A stretch of 64,000 nucleotides of DNA from Candidatus Methanomethylophilaceae archaeon (lineage in GTDB: Archaea; Thermoplasmatota; Thermoplasmata; Methanomassiliicoccales; Methanomethylophilaceae). Positions 51,730-59,866 of the stretch are shown here, piece by piece. A model generated the notes under the pieces. It had not been told where the DNA came from. It did no database searches and saw only the letters and a program-made list of their open reading frames with translations. The position numbers were made by a program, and so were the translations under genes. The DNA is taken from contig CALUHR010000005.1 of the NCBI GenBank assembly GCA_944320495.1, positions 62,001-126,000 on the forward strand. Reading direction: 5' to 3'. Position 1 is the first letter of the stretch. Every line of letters starts with the position of its first letter.

Positions 51730-51740
51730 TTATATATTTA
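51730..51740 (-). promoter_or_regulatory. TATA box for RNA copy B
   Basis: On the minus strand the sequence reads TAAATATATAA, about 25 nt upstream of the RNA's predicted 5' end near 51710-51718. Confidence 0.45.
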
Positions 51741-51871
51741 TCGAATAGACATCTTTTATCATAACAGAATTCTACTCGATCGATCTGAAACAGCGTCAAT
51801 CCACCGCCCCGAACCGCCGATCGCTGGTTGTTGGGGAACCTACTTATCGAAGCCCGCCTACTCCCGCGCAT

Positions 51872-52219
51872 ATGCGCTGGATGCTCCGCTCCAAGATCCA
51901 CAGGGCCACCGTCACCGAGACCCGCGTCGACTACGAAGGCAGCATAACCGTCGACGAGGACCTCCTGGAACGCTCCGGGATCTGGGTCGGCGAGAAGGTG
52001 ACCGTCGCCGACGTGAACAACGGCAACCGCTTCGAGACCTACACCCTCCCGGGGAGGAGGGGCAGCGGGGTCATCGCGGTGAACGGCGCCGCCGCGCACC
52101 TCTGTGACGAGGGCGACCTCGTCATCATAATGGCGTACGAGCTCGTGGACGAGCCCATCCATGCCAAGGTGCTCCTCGTCGACGGCGACAACAGGGTCTC
52201 CAGGGAGCTGTTGTATTGA
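51872..52219 (+). CDS. panD: PanD, pyruvoyl-dependent aspartate decarboxylase
   Basis: The 115-aa protein matches bacterial PanD throughout: [18 protein letters not shown] near residue 4, cleavage site [12 protein letters not shown] (Gly-Ser) near 24, and [17 protein letters not shown] near 67. It self-cleaves to make a pyruvoyl group and converts aspartate to beta-alanine for CoA. Most archaea use a PLP decarboxylase instead, so this gene is probably of bacterial descent (inference). A TATA-like ACTTATCG lies about 30 nt before the ATG, so the mRNA may be leaderless. Its stop overlaps the next gene's start. Confidence 0.95.
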   Translation: MRWMLRSKIHRATVTETRVDYEGSITVDEDLLERSGIWVGEKVTVADVNNGNRFETYTLPGRRGSGVIAVNGAAAHLCDEGDLVIIMAYELVDEPIHAKVLLVDGDNRVSRELLY

Positions 52220-52671
52220 TCTCCGCCTACTCCGACGGGGGCTCCCGCGGGAACCCCGGACCCTCCGCCTTCGCGATAGTCATCGTGAGGGACGGGAAGG
52301 TCGTCCATGAGCACGCGGAGTTCCTCGGCGTCCACACCAACAACTACGCCGAGTACCGCGGATTGATTGCCGCGATATCCAAGGTCATAGAGCTCGGAGA
52401 GAGCGAAGCTGAGTTCGTGATGGACTCCGAGCTCGTCATCAAGCAGATGAACGGGATCTACCGGGTTAGGAATCCCGATATGGCTGCACTCCACTCCGAC
52501 GCGAAGGCGCTCGCATCCCTCATCCCCAAGGTCTCATTCAGGAACATCCGCAGGTCCCAGGAGTTCATACCCAGGGCGGACGCGCTCCTGAACGAGGAGA
52601 TGGACAGGCACCGCCGAGGCGGAGCCCGTCCGGTTTCACTGGGGGGAAGAAGAACCCGGCGGTCATGCTGA
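52216..52671 (+). CDS. RNase HI-like protein
   Basis: The 151-aa protein begins [17 protein letters not shown], the RNase H strand-1 signature with the first catalytic Asp. NNYAEYRGL (Glu) near residue 41 and [13 protein letters not shown] (Asp) near 74 follow, and [13 protein letters not shown] near 118 supplies a late acidic residue. It cleaves RNA in RNA:DNA hybrids. The TTG start overlaps the panD stop. The C-terminal 25 residues (basic, low complexity) lie over the decayed MBL fragment and may not be original. Confidence 0.85.
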   Translation: MISAYSDGGSRGNPGPSAFAIVIVRDGKVVHEHAEFLGVHTNNYAEYRGLIAAISKVIELGESEAEFVMDSELVIKQMNGIYRVRNPDMAALHSDAKALASLIPKVSFRNIRRSQEFIPRADALLNEEMDRHRRGGARPVSLGGRRTRRSC

Positions 52672-52905
52672 GGTAGTTCGCTCCGGAGTACCCCGGGGCA
52701 CCTCTCGTTGACCCTGACGGTGAACTCCTCCGCGCTCGAGCGGCCGGAGGCGATCCCCTTCAGGCCCTTGAGGTAGGCGATCTTCGTCTCCACGTCCTCC
52801 CTGGTCTCCGGTCCGTAGTGGGCGGAGAGGAACAGCCCGTATCCCCTGTCCAGGTAACCGCGGAGGTTCGCGATGATCGCGTCCGCATGTCCGGCGCCGG
52901 TGACG
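52640..52905 (-). pseudogene. Remnant of an MBL-fold hydrolase gene (3' part, frameshifted)
   Basis: On the minus strand, reading frames join to give a sequence like GYGLFLSAHYGPETREDVE, then KIAYLKGLKGIASG, then VNERCPG, followed after a one-base shift at about 52690 by [16 protein letters not shown]. This looks like the end of a metallo-beta-lactamase-fold protein. The first two thirds are missing. The family is a tentative call. Confidence 0.5.
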
Positions 52906-53203
52906 ATGAACCTCAGGGTGGACGACCGCTTCGTGCAGGACGAGGGATGGTACAGGGCGGCGGAGCGCTACGCCCGGTTCGCCGAGAAAGCCATGATCGC
53001 AGAACGCTGCATCTGGATCTCGGCGTCGGCTACAACACCCCCGGGATCATCAAGTTCCCGTTCCAGAGCATGGCACACGAGAACCCCGAGAGCAGATACG
53101 CCGCCGTGAGCATCGGATCGGCGGACGTCCACTCGTTCCTTCGGGACCGCGGGATCGGCATCGACGCCGACATCGGGAGCGTGCTGGAGGCCCTCTCCGG
53201 ATG
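52906..53203 (+). pseudogene. Remnant of a Sir2-like deacetylase gene (3' part, frameshifted)
   Basis: NLRVDDRFVQDEGWYRAAER, then after a shift near 53005 HLDLGVGYNTPGIIKFPF and NPESRYAAVSIG, matches the C-terminal half of a Sir2-type NAD-dependent protein deacetylase. The N-terminal NAD-binding half is absent. It abuts the MBL remnant with no spacer, so a deletion fused two genes' ends. Confidence 0.6.
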
Positions 53204-53525
53204 ATTCCGCCACGAGCCTCTTGTACCACCAGCCCCAGTCCTCCATCGCGTCGAGGATGGGCGCGAGGCTCTCCCCCAGGGGCGTGAGCGAGTACCCCAC
53301 CCGGGGCGGGACCTCCGGATAGACCGTCCTCGCGATCAGCTCGTTCTCCTCCATGCGGCGGAGCTTCTCTGTCAGGGCCTTCTGCGAGACCCCCGTCACC
53401 GATCTCATGAGCTCGTTGAAGCGCTTGGTCCCCGTGCGCAGGTCGCGGAGGATGAGCACCGCCCACTTGTCGCTGATCAGGAGGAGGGCGGTCTCCACGG
53501 GGCAAGGAGGGAGGTCGGTGATCAT
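52968..53525 (-). CDS. HxlR-type winged-helix regulator with abnormal tail
   Basis: Residues 1-110 are a HxlR family DNA-binding protein: CPVETALLLISDKWAVLILR near residue 8, GTKRFNELMRSVTGVSQKAL near 31 and PRVGYSLTPLGESL near 73. HxlR proteins respond to small molecules or redox stress through the Cys near the N-terminus (Cys8). The normal family length is about 110-120; here the frame continues about 70 residues into the antisense of the Sir2 remnant, so its stop was probably lost in the same deletion. It is divergent from the 23-bp repeat and the DUF4143 ATPase. Confidence 0.8.
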   Translation of the reverse strand: MITDLPPCPVETALLLISDKWAVLILRDLRTGTKRFNELMRSVTGVSQKALTEKLRRMEENELIARTVYPEVPPRVGYSLTPLGESLAPILDAMEDWGWWYKRLVAESSGEGLQHAPDVGVDADPAVPKERVDVRRSDAHGGVSALGVLVCHALERELDDPGGVVADAEIQMQRSAIMAFSANRA

Positions 53526-53572
53526 GCCCGGGGGATGAGTGGCGTGGTGGTTCCTATGGCGGATGGCGCGGC

Positions 53573-53710
53573 GGGAAAATCCATCAGTGAAATTCGGGAA
53601 ATTCATGGATTGGGATCTGGGAAATTCATGGATTGGGATCTGGGAAAATCCATCAGTGAAAGTTGGGAAAATCCATCAGTGAAAGTTGGGAAAATCCATT
53701 AGTAGAAAAT
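53573..53710. repeat. Tandem array of six 23-bp units
   Basis: Six consecutive units of exactly 23 bp, each beginning GGGAAA, occupy 53573-53595, 53596-53618, 53619-53641, 53642-53664, 53665-53687 and 53688-53710. There are two types in the order A B B A A A'. Type A continues ATCCATCAGTGAAA and type B TTCATGGATTGGGA. On the minus strand each A unit contains a mini-frame with overlapping TGATG. It fills the region between HxlR and the DUF4143 ATPase. No spacer diversity, so it is not CRISPR. Confidence 0.9.
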
Positions 53711-53743
53711 GTAATAAAATATCGGACACCTACTGATATCCTG

Positions 53744-55036
53744 ATGACACTTACCAGACCAGGATATCGTCCCCGCCTCATCGACGTAAGCATAGCGAGA
53801 ACGCTACGCACTACGGGAGCGGTTTGCATAGAGGGGCCCAAATGGTGCGGTAAGACTTGGTCGGCCCTCAACCAGGCCAACAGCGCGGTGGATCTTTCCG
53901 ATGCCCGTGGAGACTTCCAGAATAGGAGTCTGGCGGAGACGGATCCGAATCTCGTCCTGGAGGGAGATGCCCCTCATCTGGTCGATGAATGGCAGGAGGT
54001 CCCGAAGCTCTGGGATGCCGTCCGTACAGCTGTCGATTCGGGACAGAAGAAGGGGATGTTCATCCTGACCGGCTCATCGACCCCTGTCCGCAAAGGGATA
54101 CTACACAGCGGCACGGGCAGGATGGCGACGCTACGCATGCATACGATGTCCCTGTACGAGTCGGGGGACTCTATCGGCACCGCCAGCATCTCGGACATGT
54201 TCGGAAACAGATTCAGGAGTTCGAGAACAGGCGATGTGAATCTGCGCGACCTCGTCTACCTGACGGTGCGCGGAGGATGGCCCGCATCCATAGGCGTCGC
54301 GAGAGAGGACGCCTCCATCATCGGCAGGCAGTATCTGGCCTCGATGAGGGATGAGGACTTCGAGAAGATCGACGGCGTCAAGAGGGATGCCGACAAGGTC
54401 AGGATGCTCATCAGGTCCCTGGCACGTAACGAGAGCACCCTTGCATCCAAGAGCAAACTGGCGTCCGACATCAGAGAGGAGGATGATTGGGAACCTGCCG
54501 AGAATACGGTGAATGACTACCTGGGCATCCTGAACAGGATGTTCCTGATAGAGGATCAACCCGCATTCAACCCAGGTCTGAGATCGTCCTACAGGGTGGG
54601 CAAGACCGCCAAGAGGCATCTGGCGGACCCCTCATTGGCTGCGGCGGCGATGGGCGCCGACATCGAGAGCCTCTTCAGGGATCTGAACACCTTCGGACTC
54701 CTCTTCGAGGCGCTGTGCGAACGCGACCTCAGGGTGTACACCCAGTCTCTCGATGGAGTGATGGGGCACTATCGCGACGGTCGTGGGAACGAGATCGACA
54801 CCGCCATCCAGCTCCCTGACGGACGCTGGGGGGCCTTCGAGATCAAGCTCGGGATGAACCAGGTCGACGAGGCCGCCGAGAAGCTGATAGCGTTCACGGA
54901 GAAGATAAGGAGTGACGGCGGAAGAGTCCCGGAGTTCCTCTGCGTGATCGTCGGTCTGTCGTCCTACGCCTACCGCCGCGAGGACGGTGTGTACGTCGTC
55001 CCGATAACCGCCCTCAGAGACCGACGGGCTTCCTGA
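53744..55036 (+). CDS. AAA ATPase with DUF4143
   Basis: The 430-aa protein is of the AAA_14/DUF4143 type: Walker A GPKWCGKTW near residue 31, Walker B HLVDEWQEV near 81, FILTGSSTP near 108 (sensor), and the C-terminal DUF4143 nuclease-like region, VMGHYRDGRGNEIDTAIQL near 343 and AFEIKLG near 366. These genes are common in host-associated microbes and often mobile; the role is unclear, with suggested links to defence. The ATG at 53744 follows a TATA-like TAATAAAATATC, so the mRNA may be leaderless. The frame continues upstream into the tandem repeats. Its end overlaps the ybaK gene. Confidence 0.85.
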   Translation: MTLTRPGYRPRLIDVSIARTLRTTGAVCIEGPKWCGKTWSALNQANSAVDLSDARGDFQNRSLAETDPNLVLEGDAPHLVDEWQEVPKLWDAVRTAVDSGQKKGMFILTGSSTPVRKGILHSGTGRMATLRMHTMSLYESGDSIGTASISDMFGNRFRSSRTGDVNLRDLVYLTVRGGWPASIGVAREDASIIGRQYLASMRDEDFEKIDGVKRDADKVRMLIRSLARNESTLASKSKLASDIREEDDWEPAENTVNDYLGILNRMFLIEDQPAFNPGLRSSYRVGKTAKRHLADPSLAAAAMGADIESLFRDLNTFGLLFEALCERDLRVYTQSLDGVMGHYRDGRGNEIDTAIQLPDGRWGAFEIKLGMNQVDEAAEKLIAFTEKIRSDGGRVPEFLCVIVGLSSYAYRREDGVYVVPITALRDRRAS

Positions 55037-55493
55037 CATCGGCGAACTGGAACTCCATCGCCTTCGGCAGGTCCGCCACGGCCATCTCGATCTGGTACCC
55101 GACCTTCCCCGCGCTGAAGTAGATCCTCTCCAAAGTCTGGGCGGTGGCGTCTATCGTCACCCTCATGGGCCTCTTGGTGCACAGCGGCGAGCATCCGCCG
55201 TGGACGTACCCTGTCAGCGGGAGCAGCTCCTTCGACCTGATCATCGACAGGGACTTCTCGCCGACGCTGGCGGCCGCCTTCTTCAGATCCAGGTCCCCCG
55301 TCACGGGAACGAGGAATACGTAGTAACGGTGCTCCTTCGACTCCGTCACCAGGGTCTTGAAGACCTCCCGCGGATCCTCGCCGGCGCTCTGCGCCACCTC
55401 CATGCCCGACAGCGCCACGTCTCCGTAATAGTGGACCTCGTAGGGGATGCCGAGCTTGTCCAGATGCCTCATGGGATTGGTCTTCTGCTCCAT
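55014..55493 (-). CDS. ybaK: YbaK-type Cys-tRNA(Pro) deacylase
   Basis: The 159-aa protein has the YbaK/EbsC pattern: VFKTLVTESKEHRYYVFLVP near residue 44, LLPLTGYVHGGCSPL near 90 (GGCSP catalytic region) and IYFSAGKVGYQIEMA near 124. It hydrolyses mischarged Cys-tRNA(Pro). The ATG at 55493 starts MEQKTNPM. It is convergent with the DUF4143 gene (23-bp overlap). Confidence 0.9.
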   Translation of the reverse strand: MEQKTNPMRHLDKLGIPYEVHYYGDVALSGMEVAQSAGEDPREVFKTLVTESKEHRYYVFLVPVTGDLDLKKAAASVGEKSLSMIRSKELLPLTGYVHGGCSPLCTKRPMRVTIDATAQTLERIYFSAGKVGYQIEMAVADLPKAMEFQFADVRKPVGL

Positions 55494-55598
55494 GATGCCT
55501 CATCGACAATCAAGTATTTGAACGCCCATCGCAGACGGTCGGGATCCGTCGCTGGAACTATATCGTTCCAGACAATGCGGGGCCTCAGAGGAGTTGCA

Positions 55599-56129
55599 AT
55601 GGTCAACATATTCCACGACATCGACCCCGAGATGGTCAAGCCCGAGAGCTTCACCGTCGTCATCGAGATCCCCAAGGGAAGCAAGGTAAAATACGAGCTG
55701 GACAAGGACACCGGCATGCTGAGGCTGGACAGGATCCTGTTCACCTCCACCCACTACCCCGCCAGCTACGGGTTCATCCCCAGGACCTACGCCGACGACG
55801 GCGACCCCTTGGATGCGCTCGTCCTGTGCAGCGAGACCATCGCCCCGCTGACCCTCGTCCAGTGCCGCCCCATCGGCGCCATCAAGATGGTCGACCAGGG
55901 CGACAACGACGAGAAGGTCATCGCCGTCTGCGAGGGAGACCCCGACTACAAGGACGTCAAGTGCCTCGACGACCTCCCCAAGCACCTCATCGAGGAGATG
56001 TGCCACTTCTTCGAGGTCTACAAGGCCCTCGAGCACAAGAAGACCGAGATCGACGGCACCATGGGCAAGGACGAGACCGAGAAGCTGGTCCAGGCCTGCA
56101 TGGACGGCTACGTCAAGAAGTACTGCTGA
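55599..56129 (+). CDS. ppa: Inorganic pyrophosphatase, family I
   Basis: The 176-aa soluble enzyme carries the family signature DDGDPLDALVL near residue 67 (metal-binding Asp residues), EIPKGSKVKYELDKDTG near 24 and YPASYGFIPRTYADDGD near 53. It hydrolyses pyrophosphate made in biosynthesis. AGAGGAG lies six bases before the ATG at 55599. Length is normal. It is divergent from ybaK. Confidence 0.95.
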   Translation: MVNIFHDIDPEMVKPESFTVVIEIPKGSKVKYELDKDTGMLRLDRILFTSTHYPASYGFIPRTYADDGDPLDALVLCSETIAPLTLVQCRPIGAIKMVDQGDNDEKVIAVCEGDPDYKDVKCLDDLPKHLIEEMCHFFEVYKALEHKKTEIDGTMGKDETEKLVQACMDGYVKKYC

Positions 56130-56286
56130 ATGTCAGACGGGCCTCCGGGGAGGGGGCCCGGAAACCCTTTCCTTATCATTTCTGAACTGACCGGTCAACG
56201 TGACGATCGAACCTCGACCATAACGAGCCTTCACACGGGCCCGTTCCCACCCTCCGCCTTTATCAATTAACGCCGTTACATCATCC

Positions 56287-56655
56287 ATGATGTACGACAT
56301 GACCGTGTACGAGTCCGAGGACGCCAGGAACAGGGACCCCGCCGACGCGGAGAGGTTCGACGCCAGCTGCAGGGCGCTGTCCGCGGCGGGCATCGAGTTC
56401 GGACGCGTGATGTGCTCCTCGCCGGACGACATCACCGACCCGGAGGCCTCCGCCATCGTCGCAGAGAGGGGCATGGGCGCCCTCCCGATCTGCATCTTCC
56501 AGGGTGTGGACATCTCCGTCGGCTCGTACCCGTCGGACCAGGACCTTGCGGACTTCCTCGACGTCCCGGACGGGGTTCTCAGCGTGGACAGGACAAAGGG
56601 GCCCGCCATGGGCAACGACCTGCCGCCGTCCTGCTCCTGCAGACCCGTCAGGTGA
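56287..56655 (+). CDS. ArsD-like thioredoxin-fold protein
   Basis: The 122-aa protein resembles ArsD, the arsenic metallochaperone: MTVYESEDA near residue 5, AGIEFGRVMCSSPDDI near 33 and GALPICIFQGVDISVGSYP near 62. The N-terminal Cys pair that binds arsenite in ArsD is not present; the cysteines seen are at about 43, 67 and in a terminal SCSCRPVR. No arsA or arsB is adjacent, so a different metal or thiol role is likely. A TATA-like TTTATCAA lies about 28 nt before the ATG. Confidence 0.65.
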   Translation: MMYDMTVYESEDARNRDPADAERFDASCRALSAAGIEFGRVMCSSPDDITDPEASAIVAERGMGALPICIFQGVDISVGSYPSDQDLADFLDVPDGVLSVDRTKGPAMGNDLPPSCSCRPVR

Positions 56656-56691
56656 CGCTGGCATTAAGCGCAGGACGACCATCCACCGATT

Positions 56692-58857
56692 ATGAGGATA
56701 TCGATCCGCGGCACCGTGCAGGGTGTGGGCTTCAGACCCGCCGTGTACAGGGCGGCCGCACGCGCCGGCGCATCCGGCACCGTGAGCAACACCGGCTCGG
56801 AGGTCGTGATTGTCACCGACAGGGGCGAGGAGCTCCTCTCGGAGTTGATGTCCGACCTACCCCCGCTCGCCAGGATCGGATCCGTCGAGAAGAGTGACGA
56901 ACCGTACAACGGCCCGGACGGCTTCTCCATCGTACCGTCCGAGGGCGAGGGGTCGGGCGCGTCCATCCCCGCGGACAGCGCCGTCTGCGACAGGTGCGTG
57001 AGGGAGATGTTCTCCCCGGGCAGGCGCCACCTCTACCCGTTCACAACATGTACGGACTGCGGCCCGAGGTTCACGCTCCTCAGGGGGATGCCCTACGACC
57101 GCCCGCTGACGTCGATGGACGGCTTCCCCGTGTGCCCCGAGTGCGGGAGGGAGTTCTCCTCCCCCGGGGACCGCAGGTTCCACCATCAGACCATCGCCTG
57201 CCCCGTGTGCGGACCGTCGTACCGCCTTGAGACCCCCGACGGGACGTTCACGGACGACCCCATCGGCCGCCTCGCGTCCATGCTCGACGACGGATGCAGG
57301 GCCATCGTGAAGGGGTGGGGAGGGACGCACATCTGCTGCACCCTCGACCGCATCCCCGAACTGAGGGAGTGGTACGGCCGCAAGGCGAAACCCTTCGCCA
57401 TAATGGTCCGCGACATGGACGCACTCAGGCGCTATGCGGACCCGACCCCCGATGAGGAGCGGATGCTCGCATCCCCCGGAAGGCCCATCGTCCTCTGCCA
57501 GAAGGTCGATTCCAAAGAGACGGAGGACGCCTCCCCCGGGCTGGACACCATCGGCGTGTTCATGCCGTACACAGGGATGCATCACATCCTGTTCTCCGGA
57601 TTGGAGCACGACGCCCTCGTGATGACCTCCGCCAACCCCCCGGGCGAGCCCATGGCCGTCCGGGACGGGGACGCCAGGAGGATCGACGCGGACGCCTGGC
57701 TCCTCCACGACCAGCCGATAGTCAACCGCGCGGACGACACAGTCCTGAGGATGCTCGGGGACCGCACCCAGTACATACGCAGGTCCCGCGGGGCCGTGCC
57801 TTATCACCTGGACACCGTCATGGACGGGGACGCCGTGGCCCTCGGCGCACAGGAGAACCTCGCGGGCGCAGTCGCGTCCGGCGGGTCCATCTGGCCCACC
57901 CAGTACGTGGGCAACGGGGAGAAGATCGGCGTGCCGGAGTACCTGGAGGAGGCCGTCAGGACGCAGATGCGTCTGACGGGGTGCGTCCCGGAGATCGTGG
58001 CCATCGATCTTCATCCCGGATACGCGAACAGACCCTTCGCCCGTGCCCTGGCCGAGGAGTCCGGGGCGGAGATCATGGAGGTGCAGCACCACTGGGCCCA
58101 CGCCGCCTCCCTCCTGGCCGACAACGGCAGGGAGGGATGCGTCGCGCTCACCCTGGACGGGACGGGCATGGGCGACGACGGGACCGCCTGGGGAGGCGAG
58201 GTTCTGAGGGCCGACCTCGAGGGATACCGCAGGGCGGCCCACCTCGAACCGATACCCCTTCTGGGCAACGACAGGGCCCTCTACGACATCCGTAGGCTGA
58301 GGTTCGCCATCGACGAGATGAACGGCGCGGAGAACACGGACTTCGGCGATCGGGACGCCGCTGTGCTGAGGAAGCTCATGGGCAGGAGCGTCATGTGCTC
58401 CTCGATGGGCCGTGTCCTGGACGCGCTGTCGTACTCGCTGGGCGTGTGCGGGTACCGCAGCTACGACGGCGAGCCTGCCATGAGGCTGGAGCCCCTGCTG
58501 AACAGGGGACGCATCATCGAAGGCTACCGCGCCCGCTCCGAGAACGGCGTCGTGAGGACCGCCGAGCTGTTCGCCCGCATCGACCCAAGGAACAGACCGG
58601 AGGACGTGGCCTATTCCATAGTTCACGGGATGATCGACGAATTGGTCTCCCTGGCGGCCGTCGAGGCCGACTCCGCAGGGTTCGAGTATATAGGCCTTAC
58701 CGGCGGCGTATCGTACAACGGGGCCATAGCCAGGATGTTCACGGAATCGGTTATATCATCCGACCACCTTCCCCTTCTCCACAGGGAGGTGCCGAACGGC
58801 GACTGCGGGATATCGGTCGGCCAGGCGGCCATCGCCCTGAGGAAGATGTCAAGATGA
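56692..58857 (+). CDS. hypF: HypF carbamoyltransferase, NiFe-hydrogenase maturation
   Basis: The 721-aa protein shows the full HypF layout: acylphosphatase domain (residues 1-80, RGTVQGVGFRPAVYR), two zinc fingers (CDRC, CTDC, CPEC and CPVC, about 100-180), a YrdC-like domain (about 200-360) and the C-terminal Kae1-like domain with VQHHWAHAASLL near 460 and TLDGTGMGDDGTAWGGE near 485. It makes the carbamoyl group that HypE turns into the CN ligand. It begins an operon with the ApgM-like gene and cobT. Confidence 0.95.
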   Translation: MRISIRGTVQGVGFRPAVYRAAARAGASGTVSNTGSEVVIVTDRGEELLSELMSDLPPLARIGSVEKSDEPYNGPDGFSIVPSEGEGSGASIPADSAVCDRCVREMFSPGRRHLYPFTTCTDCGPRFTLLRGMPYDRPLTSMDGFPVCPECGREFSSPGDRRFHHQTIACPVCGPSYRLETPDGTFTDDPIGRLASMLDDGCRAIVKGWGGTHICCTLDRIPELREWYGRKAKPFAIMVRDMDALRRYADPTPDEERMLASPGRPIVLCQKVDSKETEDASPGLDTIGVFMPYTGMHHILFSGLEHDALVMTSANPPGEPMAVRDGDARRIDADAWLLHDQPIVNRADDTVLRMLGDRTQYIRRSRGAVPYHLDTVMDGDAVALGAQENLAGAVASGGSIWPTQYVGNGEKIGVPEYLEEAVRTQMRLTGCVPEIVAIDLHPGYANRPFARALAEESGAEIMEVQHHWAHAASLLADNGREGCVALTLDGTGMGDDGTAWGGEVLRADLEGYRRAAHLEPIPLLGNDRALYDIRRLRFAIDEMNGAENTDFGDRDAAVLRKLMGRSVMCSSMGRVLDALSYSLGVCGYRSYDGEPAMRLEPLLNRGRIIEGYRARSENGVVRTAELFARIDPRNRPEDVAYSIVHGMIDELVSLAAVEADSAGFEYIGLTGGVSYNGAIARMFTESVISSDHLPLLHREVPNGDCGISVGQAAIALRKMSR

Positions 58858-59861
58858 GCAACCTGCTGTTCGTTCTGCTGGACGGAGCGGAGGACGACCC
58901 CTGCCCGCAGCTCGGTGGTAAGAAACCCATCGAGGTCGCCGAGATGCCGTTCCTCGAATCGAAGGTCACGCACCGCTACAGGACCACCGGACGCGGGTAC
59001 ACCCAGCTCTTCCTCAACGAGTTCTTCACCGGTCACCCGCCGGAGATCGGGAGGGCGGCCCTGGAGGCGTACGGCCTCGGTCTGCCGATCGACGACCCGA
59101 AACGCGTCGCGTACCGCCTGAGCCCCGCGAGGCTGGGCGACGGCATGGTACATTGGTGCTACCACAACGAGGACTTCGCCGACGAGCTCCAGGAGTGCAT
59201 CATGTCCCACATGGACCTGCTGGAGCCCTACAACCCCGCGATCAAGTTCTTCGTGGAGGGTCGCTCGGTCCTCACCATGGAGTCGGACACAGTCCCGGAG
59301 ACCCCCGCTCCCCCGGTGGACGCCCCCGAAATAAAGATAGACGGACCCCTAGGACAGCTCATCGACGCGGTGGCGTCGGAGATGGACGGCATCACCGTCT
59401 ATCCCTGGGGATGCAGCCGCGCGGGGAGACAGTACCCCGCATGGCCCGGCCTGAGGGACCTCACATCGATATCGGACAGCCCCACCTCCCTCGGCGTGTG
59501 CTCATCGCTGGGATTCACCAAGGTGGAGCTCGTCTACGACCTGGAGGAGAGGTTCCCCATCGCCCGCGAGGCGCTGAAGCACGGTGACGTATTCCTCCAC
59601 ATCGACGAGGTCGACGAGTACAGCCATCAGAAGGACCCTTTCAAGAAGAAGGCGGTCCTGGAGCGCACCGACGAGCTGATGGCCGAGTACTTCGCCGACG
59701 CCGACCGCATAATCTACTTCGCCGACCACGGGACGTCCTGCGTGACGGGCGAGCACATCGTCAGGGACACCCCGGTCTGGACAACATTCGACCTCGGCGC
59801 CGAGGAGGGCAGCACCATCACGCTGGACCGCCTGGTGCCGTCGATCATCGCGCACAGGTGA
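58854..59861 (+). CDS. ApgM-like phosphomutase family protein
   Basis: The 335-aa protein belongs to the archaeal phosphoglycerate mutase (ApgM) branch of the alkaline phosphatase superfamily: LLFVLLDGAEDDPCPQLGGK near residue 5, GRAALEAYGLGLPIDD near 63, HIDEVDEYSHQKDPFKKK near 245 and YFADHGTSCVTGEHI near 285 (metal-binding His/Asp). True ApgM is about 400 aa with a nucleophilic Ser in a GSD-type motif; here the corresponding GRGYTQLF shows no clear Ser. It overlaps hypF and precedes cobT, so it may be a phosphatase of cobamide synthesis rather than glycolysis. Confidence 0.75.
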   Translation: MSNLLFVLLDGAEDDPCPQLGGKKPIEVAEMPFLESKVTHRYRTTGRGYTQLFLNEFFTGHPPEIGRAALEAYGLGLPIDDPKRVAYRLSPARLGDGMVHWCYHNEDFADELQECIMSHMDLLEPYNPAIKFFVEGRSVLTMESDTVPETPAPPVDAPEIKIDGPLGQLIDAVASEMDGITVYPWGCSRAGRQYPAWPGLRDLTSISDSPTSLGVCSSLGFTKVELVYDLEERFPIAREALKHGDVFLHIDEVDEYSHQKDPFKKKAVLERTDELMAEYFADADRIIYFADHGTSCVTGEHIVRDTPVWTTFDLGAEEGSTITLDRLVPSIIAHR

Positions 59862-59866
59862 CAACA

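Noticed and set aside
53573..53710. CRISPR array
   Set aside because: The units are contiguous with no unique spacers and there are no cas genes.
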